64,000 bases of DNA from Inia geoffrensis (GCA_036417435.1 CM070905.1:18391592-18455591), one strand, 5' to 3'; shown: positions 11,520-22,274, counted from the first letter of the stretch. Notes: generated by a model from the letters alone, not told the origin. A program made the numbers and translations.

Positions 11520-13430
11520 CTGCACTGAGGAAATTAACCAACTGCTTGAGGATCATATAAACACTCAATTTATGGGTGTTCATTCTTCTGCCCAAGGGAA
11601 CAGTGACTTCTGCCATGCCATAGAGTAAGTAAATTAGACTTGAATCCTATATTTGTGAGATGCTGTATGACTAAAGTCATGCAAATCTCAAAAGGTGAAT
11701 TCAACAAAAGGTAAGCAGAAATTAGGCTACAGCACTGTTGCAGATTATATTAGGATGCAGATATTTTAATAACCATTAGAGCTTTCTGATCAGTTCCAAG
11801 TTAATATTTTCCAGCACATGCTTGTTGTTTGTTCATTGATAAAATGCTTACTTGAACCACTGCACAAGCACAGAACATGTCCCTTTGGAAAGAGATGAAC
11901 AACAAAACCACAAAATCATTTTACTGGGCATCAAAGAAAAGAAGTTAAGTATTTGCTGAGATCTCAGGGAGGGAAATGAACTCCAATCCTCACTCCCCTT
12001 AGATTCGCACAGGATTGTCAAGAGTTGAAGAACTTCAAAGTATAATAAACTGTGGCTCAATTTTAGAAATATGAAGCATTTGGAGTAGCTAATTTGGCCA
12101 AATATTTATGTTTTGGTGCATAGTTGAACAGCTTATCAGACCTTCAGGAATTCTTTGTTTTTCATTCTTGTGCTTTTATTTCCTCTCCTATCTCCTCCTC
12201 CACTCACTAGAAGAAAAACACCCTTGGGCAATGAAAGTTAAAGATGCTTCTCCATAGAGGCACCAAGCCAGGGCCTAGGGGGCTGATCCCCAAGCCACTG
12301 CCAACTGCAGTCTAAGCAGTAATTTTCCTTCCCCCTGACTCTCTTCTTGGAAGTCCTGGAAAATGTAGAAGTCTCTAAGGCCTTCTAGGAGAGAAAAAGA
12401 AACCTTTCCCCTGATGAGCATTCCAACTCTCCTTGAAAGATCTTTTATTGACAGGACTTTAAAAGACTGCTGCAGAGGGGCTGGCCTTTGTGTCTGCACC
12501 AACAGGCAGAGGTAAGGCAGGAGAGTTCCCAGGAACTTCCAGGGCTGAAGGACCAAATACTTTGCCTCTCTTTTCACTACCAATACTCCTTACCCTTCGC
12601 TACCTGGGTCCACGGTTTCTCTTCAGTCCTAACCTTAAAGACGACTGCTCATTTACAAGGAAGAAGAGCAGGCGATACAGAATTTCTAACTCACCATGGA
12701 CACAGGGGCGAGAGAGGCATTTGGATAACCTCTGCTGGAAATTATGCTGACACGGTGGATATTTGTAAGAAGGGATAGAGGAACCACTATCTTCCTTCAG
12801 CTCCAGCTGACCTCTGCTTTCAGGGAGGCCTGCAGTGACAAGTGCGGCATTTCCTATTAGTTTCTTTACCTCCCAGCCCTGGGGGCTGCTGAACCACACC
12901 AGAGATCCCAGGTGGCTCCAGACCAGCCTCTGCTAGCAGAGCCCTACAGCTCCCAGGCTCCACCGCCCACGCTGATTGGAGCACATTCCAGGACATTCCA
13001 CAGCTGGGAGGCTGGGAGCCTGGGATGTCTGGAACCCACAGGCGGAAGGTGTCCCAGCATGCGTCCCCAGGCAAACCACACTTGCCCAAAGATCCCAAAG
13101 CACCTTCCAAGGGTGATCTCATGTTCTAACAGGTGTTTATTTCAAAATGTTCATCCCTATGATGGCGATGACTCTCTTTTGCATGAATGTCACTTTGATT
13201 TTTTCACATAACCTATCTCATGGTAAGAACATCATATTGGAAACCAAGAGCTCAACTACTAATTAGATATGGAAACCCCTTTCCAACACACAGGGCTGTG
13301 AAATTTAACAATGAGGAAGAATGACCCCTCCAATTCCAACGTTTGAAAGAAGAATATGTAATGTGGGGCCCAGACATATTTCACACGTATTATCGTGTGT
13401 GTGTGTGCGTATCTCATAGTGCTAGTGTTG
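11520..13430. other. unassigned DNA with a GC-richer core (12270-13120)
   Basis: Overlapping frames of 86-102 codons occur on both strands, which is what a moderately GC-rich non-coding stretch gives. No protein family is recognisable. A CCAAT-type box in reverse (gattgg) lies at 12973-12978. No CpG clustering comparable with the 19.6-kb block was seen. Confidence 0.45.
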
Positions 13431-13434
13431 ATGC

Positions 13435-13565
13435 AGTCTTCAGGACTTCCATTTCCTTATCTATGAAATGGAGATAACACCTGCTTTACAAAGTTCATAT
13501 GATTTTGTGGTATTGCCTGGCACATAATAGATAATAAGTGTCTGTTGATAAATACATGGATGGAT
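13435..13565 (+). repeat. MIR SINE, 3' half
   Basis: Shows 'catttccttatctatgaaatgg', 'agataacacctgctttac' and 'tgcctggcacataatag' in MIR order. Confidence 0.75.
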
Positions 13566-13671
13566 GAACAAATGTAGTCTTTCTGGGCTTGTTTCCTTAA
13601 ACTTGTCATGGTTAATTTACAAAGCAATTTGTAGGATTAAATAACATCAAATGTTCTCAAAATGCTTTTGA

Positions 13672-13735
13672 CACTTGAAACTAATGTAATGTTGTATGTC
13701 AATTATACCACAATAAAAAAATAAAATGGTTTTGA
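13672..13735 (+). repeat. L1 3' terminus fragment
   Basis: Reads 'cacttgaaactaatgtaatg' then 'ttgtatgtcaattatac' and 'aataaaaaaataaaa', the standard end of older mammalian L1 3' UTRs. Confidence 0.7.
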
Positions 13736-13807
13736 AAACTAAAAATATATAGATTATTATTCATGAGGCTACTAGAATAGGTTTCCAGGTATATCAAAAC
13801 CTCATGA

Positions 13808-14140
13808 ACGGACTTCCCTGGTGGCACAGTGGTTAAGAATCTGCCTGCAAATGCAGGGATTCGAGCCCTGGTCCAGGAAGATTCCACATGCCATGGAGCA
13901 ACTAAGCCCATATGCCACAACTTCTGAGCCTGTGTTCTAGAGCCCGGGTGCCACAACTACTGAAGCCTGTGTCCCTAGAGCCTGTGCTCTGCAACAAGAG
14001 AAGCCACCACAATGAGAAGCCCACGCACCACAATGAAGAGTAGCCCCCGCTCGCCGCAACTAGAGAAAGTCCATGCACAGCAACGAAGACCCAACGCAGC
14101 CAAAAATAAATAAATAAATTAATTAATTTAAAAAAAAAAC
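13808..14140 (+). mobile_element. CHR-2 SINE, long form
   Basis: Head ggacttccctggtggcacag, body with 'ccacaactactgaagcc' and 'gcaacaagagaagccacc', tail 'caaaaataaataaataaa'. Exact 10-bp TSD aacctcatga at 13798-13807 and 14141-14150. Part of the head (the 'gggacacgg' block) is missing compared with the copy at 8007. Confidence 0.94.
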
Positions 14141-14329
14141 AACCTCATGAGTGTATTTCTCTTCTTATATGCAGTGGGCACTAGACAAATTCCCAGTAGT
14201 TATCAGAGAAGAGCTCTGCCCCTCTTGGTTCTTTCTACAACTTGGTTTCTACGTACCACTCTCCTCTCTCTCATTGAAATTATTGATCATGAGTGCTTAA
14301 GGTTGGAGAGTTTCAGAGCTTGATCAAAT

Positions 14330-14590
14330 AGATAGCATATGGGTGAAGAGTAGCAGTCCTGGAGTCAAATTGCCTGAAATTGTGCCCTGACTGCATCATT
14401 TACTAAGGAACTTAACCCTACTGTGTCTTAGTTCATCCATAAAGGGGAGTCACTAGTAGGATCCATTTCATAGGGCTGCCATGAAGGTTGAATAAGATAA
14501 TATATGTAAAACATTTAGAGAAATGCCTTGCACATGGGAAAAACTCAATCAATGTTACCTGTAACCACTATTGGTGCTATAATTATTAAG
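14330..14590 (+). repeat. MIR SINE
   Basis: MIR order is visible: 'agtcctggagtcaaattgcc', 'aaggaacttaaccctac', then 'ataagataatatatgtaaaac' and 'tgccttgcacatggg'. Confidence 0.75.
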
Positions 14591-14809
14591 ATCCCTTTGT
14601 TAATGGAGCTTGTCTAGTGCATGAGACAGACTATAGTGCAAAGCTGGAGAAATGACACAAGCACTAAATAGGTCACCAGTGGTATGCTATGGATGCAGAG
14701 GCAGAAGACATTTTTATTCTCCATCCTCATCACCTCCTCCATGGAATCTCTAGTTTGTCACTGTTCCAACATAGACGAGATTTTTAAAATTATAATTAAA
14801 AATAATACC

Positions 14810-15560
14810 CCAGATTTCATCTGAGGAGCACAGAGCCTAATGTGTCTCATGATGGTCACACAATTCTTCCATTAAAGCAGTTCAGTTTGTGAAGCCATAT
14901 CACACTGTTGGTTCAAATTGAGCTTTTGGTTAAATAAGACCCCCAGAGCCTTTTTACATCAACTGCTGCCAAGTTACATGTTCTCCATCCTGTATTCTTA
15001 TAATTCATTTTTGGACCTAAAAACAAGACCTTGCATTTATCCTTATTACATTTCATGTTGCTGGTTTTGGCCCAGCACTGCAGCACGTCAAGATAATGAA
15101 ACTTGATTCTGTCAACTATCTTATGTCTTATTTCTATCCCCTCCAGACTTGTGTCACTAGCACATTTGACCAGCATACCTACTACATCCTCATGCAAGAC
15201 ACTGATAAAAATGCTGACCAAAACAAGGCTAAGAGAATAGCCCAATATTTCAACTGCAGAACCCTCTGCATACTTAAATGTGTCCTCTAATCACTTGGGG
15301 TATGATTGATTAAGCAGCTTTGAACTCATTGAGTGGTATCCCTATTTCACCATTTTATTCACAATGCCTTGTTGATATCAAGACACACTGGGTCTACAAT
15401 ATTGTTGAATATCATTTTAAACTTCCCTGAAGTGCTGCTATCTCCTTTGAATTTGATGAGAATAATCATGTCTATATCCAGATTATCAAAAAAGAACATG
15501 GGGATATAGTTTAATAGATTAAGAATAAATTTATGCCATTTAATTATCACTCTTGTAGTC
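14810..15560 (-). mobile_element. CR1/L3-like LINE with reverse-transcriptase remnant
   Basis: On the minus strand, 14913-15245 gives a 110-residue open frame. It resembles the C-terminal part of CR1/L3 reverse transcriptase: an 'LHEDVVGML' block where the family has an acidic LDEG-type segment, then 'CASDTSLEG' in the place of the FADDTKLGG active-site motif, 'LQCWAKTSNMKCNKDKCKV' where CR1 has a W-x-L-x-FN-x-KC-x-V block, and 'LFLGPKMNY'. The first catalytic aspartate of the motif is replaced, so it is inactive. Flanking sequence to 15560 continues the homology with stops. Amniote CR1/L3 copies in mammals are old, so an open frame of this length is partly luck. Confidence 0.72.
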
Positions 15561-15589
15561 CCATTTTAGGCTTTAATTTGAAGGGTGCA

Positions 15590-16020
15590 TTTGTTAGGGT
15601 ATGCTATCTACTGTAAACAAAACAAAACAAAAATGTCTCCCAAATCCCAGTGACTTAAGACAATAGAGATTTATCTCTCACTCACAAGAAGTCATACTAA
15701 GTGTTCCTGGTTGACAGGCTGCTTTCCATGTGTCATTCAGGAACTGTTTCTTCCATCTTACGGCTTCACCCTTTTCTTGGTCTTTGGCGTCCTCTGCATT
15801 CAGCAGCTAATGGAGAAAGAGGAGAGATTATGACAGGTGCCGTGTTTCTGTGGTCCAGGCTGTGAAGTAGTGCACATAACCTCTGCATATATCACTGGTT
15901 AGAATTCAGTCACATGACCACCTCTACCTGCATGGGAAGTTGGGAAATGCAGTCTAACTATGTGCCCACCAAAAAGAGGAAATGAGTGAGATGAACAGTA
16001 GATCCAACTCTAAAACAGAC
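15590..16020. repeat. old interspersed repeat, family unresolved
   Basis: The order 'gacttaagacaatagagatttatctc', 'tccatcttacggcttcacc', 'cagtcacatgaccacctctacc' and 'gggaaatgcagtctaactatg' recurs in many mammalian genomes as far as I recall. I cannot say whether it is an LTR or a DNA transposon. Confidence 0.35.
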
Positions 16021-16084
16021 AGCAAACATAATTTAGGTGGGACCCACATATTATTCCAGATCAAGTATGGGGCTAAACCTGCCA

Positions 16085-16440
16085 GTAGCGGAGTTTGATG
16101 AATCAGGAGTCATAAGAACTGGGTTCTAATACCAAGTCTACCATTTATTGGGTAAATATAGACTTGGACAAGACACAGAACTGTAAGATTTCTGGGTCCA
16201 TGAGAGCACAGTCTTAGCTCATTTTATCCATTGCTGTACCACCACCCCTAGCCCAGTGCCTAGCATGTAGTTGGTGCAATAAAGATTTGTTCAATTGTTG
16301 AGTAAATTAATGAGTAACCTTTCTGGACTCTTTTCCTTATTTCTAAATTTGCTCTACCTACCTTATAGGTTTTGATAAAGAACAAATGTACTGTAGCTGT
16401 AAAAATGCTTTAAAAACTAAGACAATGTAAAAATACAGAG
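16085..16440 (+). repeat. MIR interrupted by an L2 3' end
   Basis: The MIR begins near 16095 ('gagtcataagaactgggttc', 'gacttggacaagac'), breaks off near 16185, and resumes near 16315 ('taacctttctggactcttttcc', 'cttataggttttgataaag'). Between lies an L2-type tail: 'ccatgagagcacagtcttag', 'cagtgcctagcatgtagttgg', 'caataaagatttgttcaattg'. Confidence 0.65.
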
Positions 16441-17070
16441 TATAACTATTACTCATATTAAGACTGCCATTTGTGTCATATTCCATGGACTGACCTTCTC
16501 TGCATTGTTTTCTCTTATTGTACATGGTAGAAAGTAGACAAGCTCAAAAAACCATTTAAGCTAAAGCTCTGCCCACTTACATTTCTCCTATGACTTGAAG
16601 TCTAATCACCAATGTCTCTTCTCTAATTAAATTTAAGAAGGAGGCATTGAATTCCTGTTGGTCAGGACATGTGCTAAAATTTGGGGTAACACAAGGACTA
16701 ATACAACCCATACTAAAATAGATAAAAACACCAGTCCTATAGTTGGGGATCCATCTGACAGTTGTATATACCAGAGAGTACTTGCCTAATTAATAAGAAT
16801 GCTCAACAGAGAAAAATTAAAAACTTCACTGAAATCAGTAGAAATTATATTTAATTGGAGGCCAGATTACAGATGATCTTATATGCAAGGACAAGGGAAT
16901 TAAACTTTATGCAACAGGTCTCATGAAGGCCATTGACTGTTATTAAGCCGGGAAATCACATGGTCAAAGTGGTGTTTTAGAAAGTTGCATCTGAGAGATG
17001 GTATCTTACACCACTTGGAGGGAAATGCATTAGAGGGCTACTGCATCAATCTTAGCATGAGGGCTTAAGA
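16440..17070. other. unassigned; possible very old repeat
   Basis: The stretch 16850-17000 ('ggccagattacagatgatctt', 'gggaaatcacatggtcaaag', 'ttagaaagttgcatctgag') resembles an old dispersed mammalian repeat I cannot name. The remainder shows nothing. Confidence 0.35.
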
Positions 17071-17074
17071 GTAT

Positions 17075-18390
17075 GGGAAAGAAATAATGAAGCATAGATG
17101 AAAGGACTTCTGATTATGATAATATGGCAGGCTAACATAACTTGAAAACTCTTCCTTCAGGTATACATAGGACTTCAGGATAAAATATACCAAAAACAAT
17201 TTTAAAAGCAAACTTAAGATCATAGGAAAGAAGGGGAAATCACAGAGGAAGAATAAAACCAAATAAGTTAGCATATGAACTGATGCTCCATGTGCCCTCA
17301 GAATTGGAGTCACAAATCTTCATAACCCTTGGAACTTGGGTCTTATTGACCACAGGAGATAAACCTGCACAAGATGGCATGGAAATGAGACTCTCACAGG
17401 AAGCCAAGACCCTTGTAGGCCTGAACCATCTGGGAGAATATTGACCAGAAAAAAAATTCCTAACCAGGACAGCAAGGTTACATGAAACTTCATTTGCCTC
17501 TCTTTGTGGAAAAAAGTCCTTCCTGAGAATTTGAAACCCTGGACCTGGTCTACACACGAATTTGTTTTTTTAAATTGCCCTACTGGAATGGCCCAGAAAC
17601 TTCCAAGCCAAGAAATTAATGTAAAAACTGGTCCCCGACTAGTAATATTTTGGGAGTGTCTGGCAAAAGCAATTATAAAAACACTCTAGAGAAACATTCC
17701 ACAATCCAGAATACAGGTAGTTTAACAAAAATAAGCAATCCCCACACAAGATGAGCTCACAATAAAAGAAATTACAAGAAACTGGAGGGACAAATCCGTC
17801 ATGGGCAAGAGTCAATAGAAATTACAGACAACAGAATTCACCTCCATCACCTCCCACTTCCCAAGGAACTGAGCTACTAAAACAACAATCTGAAAGAGAA
17901 TATAAAATAAGTCTGTTTAGAATGATTATAGACATTACAAAAGGAAAGAAATCTATGGAAGAAAGAAAGAAAGAAGGAAAGAAAGGCAGGAAGGAAGGGA
18001 GGGAGGGAGGAAGGAAGGAAGGAAAAAAAGATTTAAAGAACCAAGTAGAAAGTCTAGAAACAAAATACATAGTTATTGAAATTAAAAACTCAATGAATGG
18101 ACTGTAGATTAGACATACCTTAAGAAGAATTACTAAACGAGAAGACCAAAGCTAAAGCAACGTACTGGAATGCAGCCCAGGGAAATAATGAGATAGAAAA
18201 TTTGGAAGGGAAGTTAATTTAGAAAAGGTAGCAAACATGAGAAAGTTCAATTAAGTCTAAAAGGATTTCTAGAAAAGAAGAGAGAATGGAGCCAAGGTAA
18301 CACTGGAAAAGGTAATAGTGAGAATTTTCTAATTTGATAAAAAGCATGAATCCTCACAGTGAAGCAGCACATATAACAATTTGCCAAGGA
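17075..18390 (+). mobile_element. ancient L1 (or HAL1) 5' region through ORF1
   Basis: The right half follows the coiled-coil part of L1 ORF1 at DNA level: 'gaaattaaaaactcaatgaatgg', 'agattagacatacc', 'ggaatgcagcccaggg', 'gagatagaaaatttgg', and 'gagaattttctaatttgataa'. Frames are broken by stops and indels. A purine-rich microsatellite has expanded inside it (17957-18030). Half-L1 (HAL1) is an alternative because no ORF2 follows. Confidence 0.6.
17957..18030 (+). repeat. (GAAA)n/(GGAA)n purine microsatellite
   Basis: Runs of gaaa, ggaa and ggga with a single pyrimidine interruption (c at 17987). The frames at 17822-18070 and 17922-18107 simply read this repeat. Confidence 0.92.
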
Positions 18391-18623
18391 CATCATCTTT
18401 GTGATGTACCCTACCTACCATCAAGCACCATCAGTGAGTGTTCTCTGGGGACTTAAGGCCATCTGGACAGAGCTGTCATTAGCCAAATCAGATGGCCTTG
18501 GACGGAGGGCGTATTGTTTAGCTTTGTTCTTTGAGGAATGGATAGTGGCACTCATTTTGCCTCCCTGTATGAAACACATGATTTCTCTTTGAAGTGTCTG
18601 AGACATAAACGGAAAGGGAGGGG

Positions 18624-18827
18624 GGGCTTCCCTGGTGGCGCAGTTGTTGACAGTCCCCCTGCCGATGCAGGGACACGGGTTCGTGCCCCGATCCGGGAAG
18701 ATCCCACGTGCCGCAGAGCGCCTGGGCCCGTGAGCCATGGCCGCTGAGCCTGCGCGTCTGGAGCCTGTGCTCCGCAACGGGAGAGGCCACAACAGTGAGA
18801 GGCCCGCGTACCGCAAAAAAAAAAAAA
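18624..18827 (+). mobile_element. short (internally deleted) CHR-2 SINE
   Basis: Head gggcttccctggtggcgcag, B-box-like 'gggttcgtgcccc', then directly 'gccatggccgctgagcctg' and 'gagaggccacaacagtgag', ending 'gcccgcgtaccgc' plus A tail. The central 'ccacaactactgag' units of long CHR-2 are absent, the form known from cetaceans. Exact 13-bp TSD ggaaagggagggg at 18611-18623 and 18828-18840. Frames of 113-131 codons across it are SINE artefacts. Confidence 0.95.
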
Positions 18828-19002
18828 GGAAAGGGAGGGGTCCTGCTGCTCAGAACCTCCACTTTCCAGGATCAGTCTGGGAGCGTGTAGCACGCGGAGC
18901 AGCCCGAGAGGAGTGGACAGAGCCAGGGTGCACCTCTAAGCGTGTGCAATTTTCTGTAGCTCTACACTCTCAAGTACATATGTATATGTACAATGAGGTG
19001 GG

Positions 19003-19112
19003 GTTTTTTGAATTTTATTTATTTTTTATACAGCAGGTTCTTATTAGTTATCTATTTTATACATATTAGTGTATATATGTCAATCCCAATCTCCCAATTC
19101 AATTTTAAATAC
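19003..19112 (-). repeat. L1 3' terminus fragment
   Basis: Plus-strand text 'ttttatacagcaggttcttatta' through 'gtatatatgtcaatcccaat' matches the 3' end of the large L1 at 51.5-55 kb almost word for word, so this is a short 5'-truncated copy in minus orientation. Confidence 0.85.
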
Positions 19113-19114
19113 AT

Positions 19115-19610
19115 AAATGTGCTGTCCTCTTTCCTGGATCACATCCTAAACTGGAATTTGAGATTCTTTTCACAGGCTTTCACTGATCTTACACCTCCAT
19201 TAAGAGATTTTTGGACTTCATCCTATCTGTTCAGATATAATTCAGTTATTATTCTCTGCATTTAAGGGAGACGTTTGGTTTGGGTTTTTGATGGTGGTGG
19301 TGACGGTTTTTAAAGCAGAAAGTGACCTCTGCCTTCACACCTTTTCCTTTAATAGGCACGTCAAGGAGAAGGATTTACGTTACCATTTCCCATGGCAGGC
19401 ACCACCATATGCAGGAAGAATCAAGGGCCAAAACCCCCTAAAAAGGGACTTTTTAAAAAGTACTATCACCGACACACCCCATTAACAATTCCCCGGGAAG
19501 TAAAAATAGAATCTTTGTAATAGAGTCTGACCGTTTTTTTCCTTTCTTTTCCTTTGTGCTTTGTCTAGCTTCACTTGCTCATAGGATGCCTCGTACAGAG
19601 ACCTCACACC
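19115..19610. other. unassigned; upstream flank of the CpG block
   Basis: No repeat recognised and no TATA box in an obvious place. It is the region to examine for upstream regulatory elements if the 19.6-kb promoter is real. Confidence 0.4.
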
Positions 19611-19619
19611 CGGCACTTC

Positions 19620-19895
19620 AGACCAGAACTCCCAGCGCAAAATGGCCGCTCGGACATCTCAGCTGACGGGCCGTGGGCCGAAGCTCTGCTGCTTGACACT
19701 GCAATTCAAGATGGCGGCGACGGGGGCGGCGGGCTGTGTGCAGAGACGCTGCACAAGCGCTGCAATCTGGAGGTAAGCAGTGCAGCTGTGCCAGCCCCGA
19801 GAGCTCCACCCCTCCCCCAGCTGGCGAGATCCCTGTAAAGCGGCCCCGCCCATAGCCTGTCCCGAGAGTGTGTGCTCTAGAGCGTGACCTCACAC
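19620..19895 (+). promoter_or_regulatory. candidate CpG-rich promoter with YY1-type motifs
   Basis: About 18 CpG dinucleotides fall in roughly 260 bp, far above the surrounding DNA. A perfect YY1-type motif AAGATGGCGGC lies at 19708-19718 and a one-mismatch copy AAAATGGCCGC at 19639-19649. A GC box (ccccgccc) lies at 19844-19851 and a CRE-like tgacctca at 19884-19891. YY1 motifs placed at or just after the start site are typical of TATA-less housekeeping promoters. No TATA box was seen. Direction is taken from the orientation of the YY1 motif and the splice donor that follows. Confidence 0.5.
19642..19772 (+). CDS. candidate first coding exon, mitochondrial-presequence-like, unknown gene
   Basis: From the ATG at 19642 a frame runs to a good splice donor, AG|GTAAGC, with the exon ending at 19772. 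A second in-frame ATG at 19711 lies inside a YY1-type motif and has purine at -3 (aagATGg), so either could be the start. The frame upstream is closed by a TAG at 19582. The predicted ~44 residues contain no D or E and are rich in R, K, A, T and C, which fits a mitochondrial targeting presequence; from the second ATG it opens MAATGAAGCV. Unspliced, the frame ends at once in TAA. I do not recognise the protein. It could also be a non-coding first exon. Support is the combination of CpG density, YY1 motifs and donor, not homology. Confidence 0.3.
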
Positions 19896-19930
19896 CTCTC
19901 CATTCTTTGATCGAGGAAGAAAGCTTTCCT

Positions 19931-20132
19931 GGGCTTCCCTGGTGGCGCAGTGGTTGAGAGTCCGCCTGCCAAGGCAGGGAACACGGCTTCGTGCCCCGGT
20001 CTGGGAAAATCACACATACTGCCGAGCGGCTGGGCCCGTGAGCTATGGCCACTGAACCTGCGCGTCCGCGCGGCGAGAGAGGCCACAACAGCAAGAGGCC
20101 CGCGTACCGCGGGAAAAAAAAAAAAAAAAAAA
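19931..20132 (+). mobile_element. short (internally deleted) CHR-2 SINE
   Basis: Head gggcttccctggtggcgcag, tail 'gcccgcgtaccgcggg' plus a run of 21 A. TSD aaagctttcct (19920-19930) and aaatctttcct (20133-20143), one mismatch. It landed some 40 bp past the CpG-rich block, inside the putative first intron. The 158-codon minus-strand frame at 19618-20094 is an artefact of reading the SINE and the CpG block in reverse. Confidence 0.94.
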
Positions 20133-20144
20133 AAATCTTTCCTT

Positions 20145-20838
20145 TGCTTCTAAACCGAACTCTGCCTCATTCTATTGGCTCCAAGGACACAGGACAGGAG
20201 GACCCTTGTTGGGGCTCAACCTGAAAGTGTCGGTAACAGTATGACACCACATCTGGTCATTCCTCTGCATTCTGGGGTTTTGAGTATGAGTAGCTCTTGT
20301 AGATTTCTGATCAGTGTTCTGCTGGATTTTTGTTTTTCTTTTAGTGGTACTGTCATGAGTTTCCCAGATGGCACTCATCAGTGTCCCCAAAATATTTCTC
20401 CATAGGCTACTGCTCAAGGACTCCATCAGACCCCTCATAACATGGACTCCAGCTGTGCTCTCAGGAGCCAGGTTGCAGAGAACTGTACAGAGCTTCCAGG
20501 TTTACATGCAGCACTCCCCTAGCCTAGAAGCTCCCTCTCCTCTGGGTACCACACTCCCTGACCAGGGAAGCAGCACAATGCCCAAGAACACTGTCTTATC
20601 TCAAGTGACATTTCCTTATTATTCAGTGGTTTCCTCTGCGGGGCTTGTTATATATCCCTACCTCCCAGCAGTGCTCAACCTCAAGCAGCCCTGAAATTTT
20701 ACAAAAAGTTTTAAATTCAACTTTAAAGCCCCTTATGGCAATAGGATGTTGTGTAAATTAAGTCCCAGGAGCAATCCTAGGGACCCCCTACTACTTGGAA
20801 TAAGTACTTGTTTCTGCTAAGAGAATCAAGTTCTGCCT
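20145..20838. other. unassigned non-coding DNA
   Basis: Frames up to 108 codons (20368-20694) without recognisable features. No repeat family identified. Confidence 0.45.
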
Positions 20839-20839
20839 A

Positions 20840-20881
<42 letters not shown>

Positions 20882-20906
20882 GAGAGAGGAAAAGAGAGAG
20901 AGAGAA
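20839..20906 (+). repeat. (CA)n-(GA)n compound microsatellite
   Basis: About 17 CA units followed by interrupted GA units. Likely polymorphic. Confidence 0.95.
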
Positions 20907-20909
20907 GCC

Positions 20910-22205
20910 ATTCCTTTAGGACTGTTTGACTGTTACTTAAATAAGTGAGCTACATGATATGCACACACTCACCAGATTATATGCATATATGGTATTACCA
21001 CCCAAGTTTAAGTTCGACGGTTTACTTCAATATTTCACCCCTCTGAACTCAGTTATTCAAATATACTGAATGGTGTTTGTTAATGTGCAATGTGTTTTTC
21101 CATCAAGACTCTCCAAATAGACTAATGTGTCTAGATTTTGAATTATGTGCTGTGACGAGGTGACATATCAATATTAAGGCACTTCAAAGAGACACATTTG
21201 TGCTGCATCTATTTGACACCAAATATCTTAATGAAAGTTGAAAACAGTGAATCTCAAACACTAATTTTCTACATATCCAGATGGTTGGCATTATATGAAG
21301 TGTCTGGGTGGTACAAAATGATTCACTCTTAAAAAATAAAATGAGTAAGTTTCCTCATGAATTTTGGAAAGAAATAAAAATCTAGCCACTTTGATAGGAT
21401 TTTAAGAAATAACTCCTATGAAAGGACACATTATTTTATCTGATGATTACCTTTGAACACAGAAAGCTATGTGTGTCCATTTTCTCTGTGAGCCTCCCCT
21501 CATGCTATGCAGGCTCAAGAATAATTTGTTTCCCTGTGTAACAACCAGCTTTGCTTCTGTAAGTCTCTGGTAATGTCACCGTTGCGTATTAGTAGCCCTT
21601 TAAATTTTAACAATTTAAAATAAATAATTTTATATAATATGTTCTATATGTGATATTTTATAATATTATAATCTACCAAATTTATAATATATAAATTATA
21701 TAATGTAAAGTATTATATAATTACTGTCACTTACATGTAATAATTGTGTCATATAATTTAATATTATGTAGCAGACATTATTAAGCACCCAATATATGTA
21801 TCACCTTAAAAGATGTACAAAATCTAGTCCTTGACTTCAAGAAGTCTACAATTTTATCAGAGAGAGCATTTTGAGTTCTTCTATGGTTTCTGAGAGAGAT
21901 GTTTTCCCCTAACACCACTTGGTTCTTGTCCTATCCCTTATTCCTCCCTATAGAAGAGTGAGTCACCCGATGTAATTTACAGAGCCCTGGCTGGGATGGG
22001 CCGCTTACTTCTCGCCCACTCAGAAGCCCTGTGTCTTCTAACCCCGCCTGTGACTGGAGAGGAAGGAGTCTGTCGCATTCTGGGGTTTCATGTATTAGGA
22101 AGACTGCTCTTGCAGCACAGCGAAGCACCTTTCTTCAGAACCAGTTTTATTAGTGATAAAATGTTGTTTTGATCTTATCTGCCACTCTCTCCTCTCTCTC
22201 CTTCG
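20910..22205. other. unassigned, with AT-rich tract at 21600-21775
   Basis: No repeat family or exon could be assigned. The AT-rich tract is made of 'tataatatt' and 'aattatata' words with local self-complementarity. The last 40 bases form a pyrimidine-rich run that could serve as a splice acceptor tract for 22212. Confidence 0.45.
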
Positions 22206-22211
22206 GTTCAG

Positions 22212-22270
22212 AACTCAGGTGGAGAGGAGAAGGCTGTCATTTCTTGGGGCCACCTTCAATCTCAACAAAG
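22212..22270 (+). CDS. possible internal exon (weak)
   Basis: A 59-bp segment lies between a pyrimidine-rich acceptor (ctctctccttcggttcag) and a near-ideal donor (AAAG|GTAAGA). Joined to the candidate first exon at 19772 it stays open in the required phase, which by chance would happen around four times in ten. There is no homology to support it. An alternative acceptor 7 bp downstream (actcag|gtgg) would also keep the joined frame open but is weaker. Confidence 0.18.
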
Positions 22271-22274
22271 GTAA

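Noticed and set aside
18421..18893. Overlapping minus-strand frames of 113-131 codons
   Set aside because: They translate the CHR-2 SINE and its flanks in three registers; SINE bodies with few stops give such frames wherever they land, as also seen at 24317-24641, 26125-26536 and 37624-37956.
19618..20094. 158-codon minus-strand frame
   Set aside because: Half of it is the SINE at 19931 read in reverse and half is the CpG-rich block antisense; high GC lowers stop frequency and no protein family fits.
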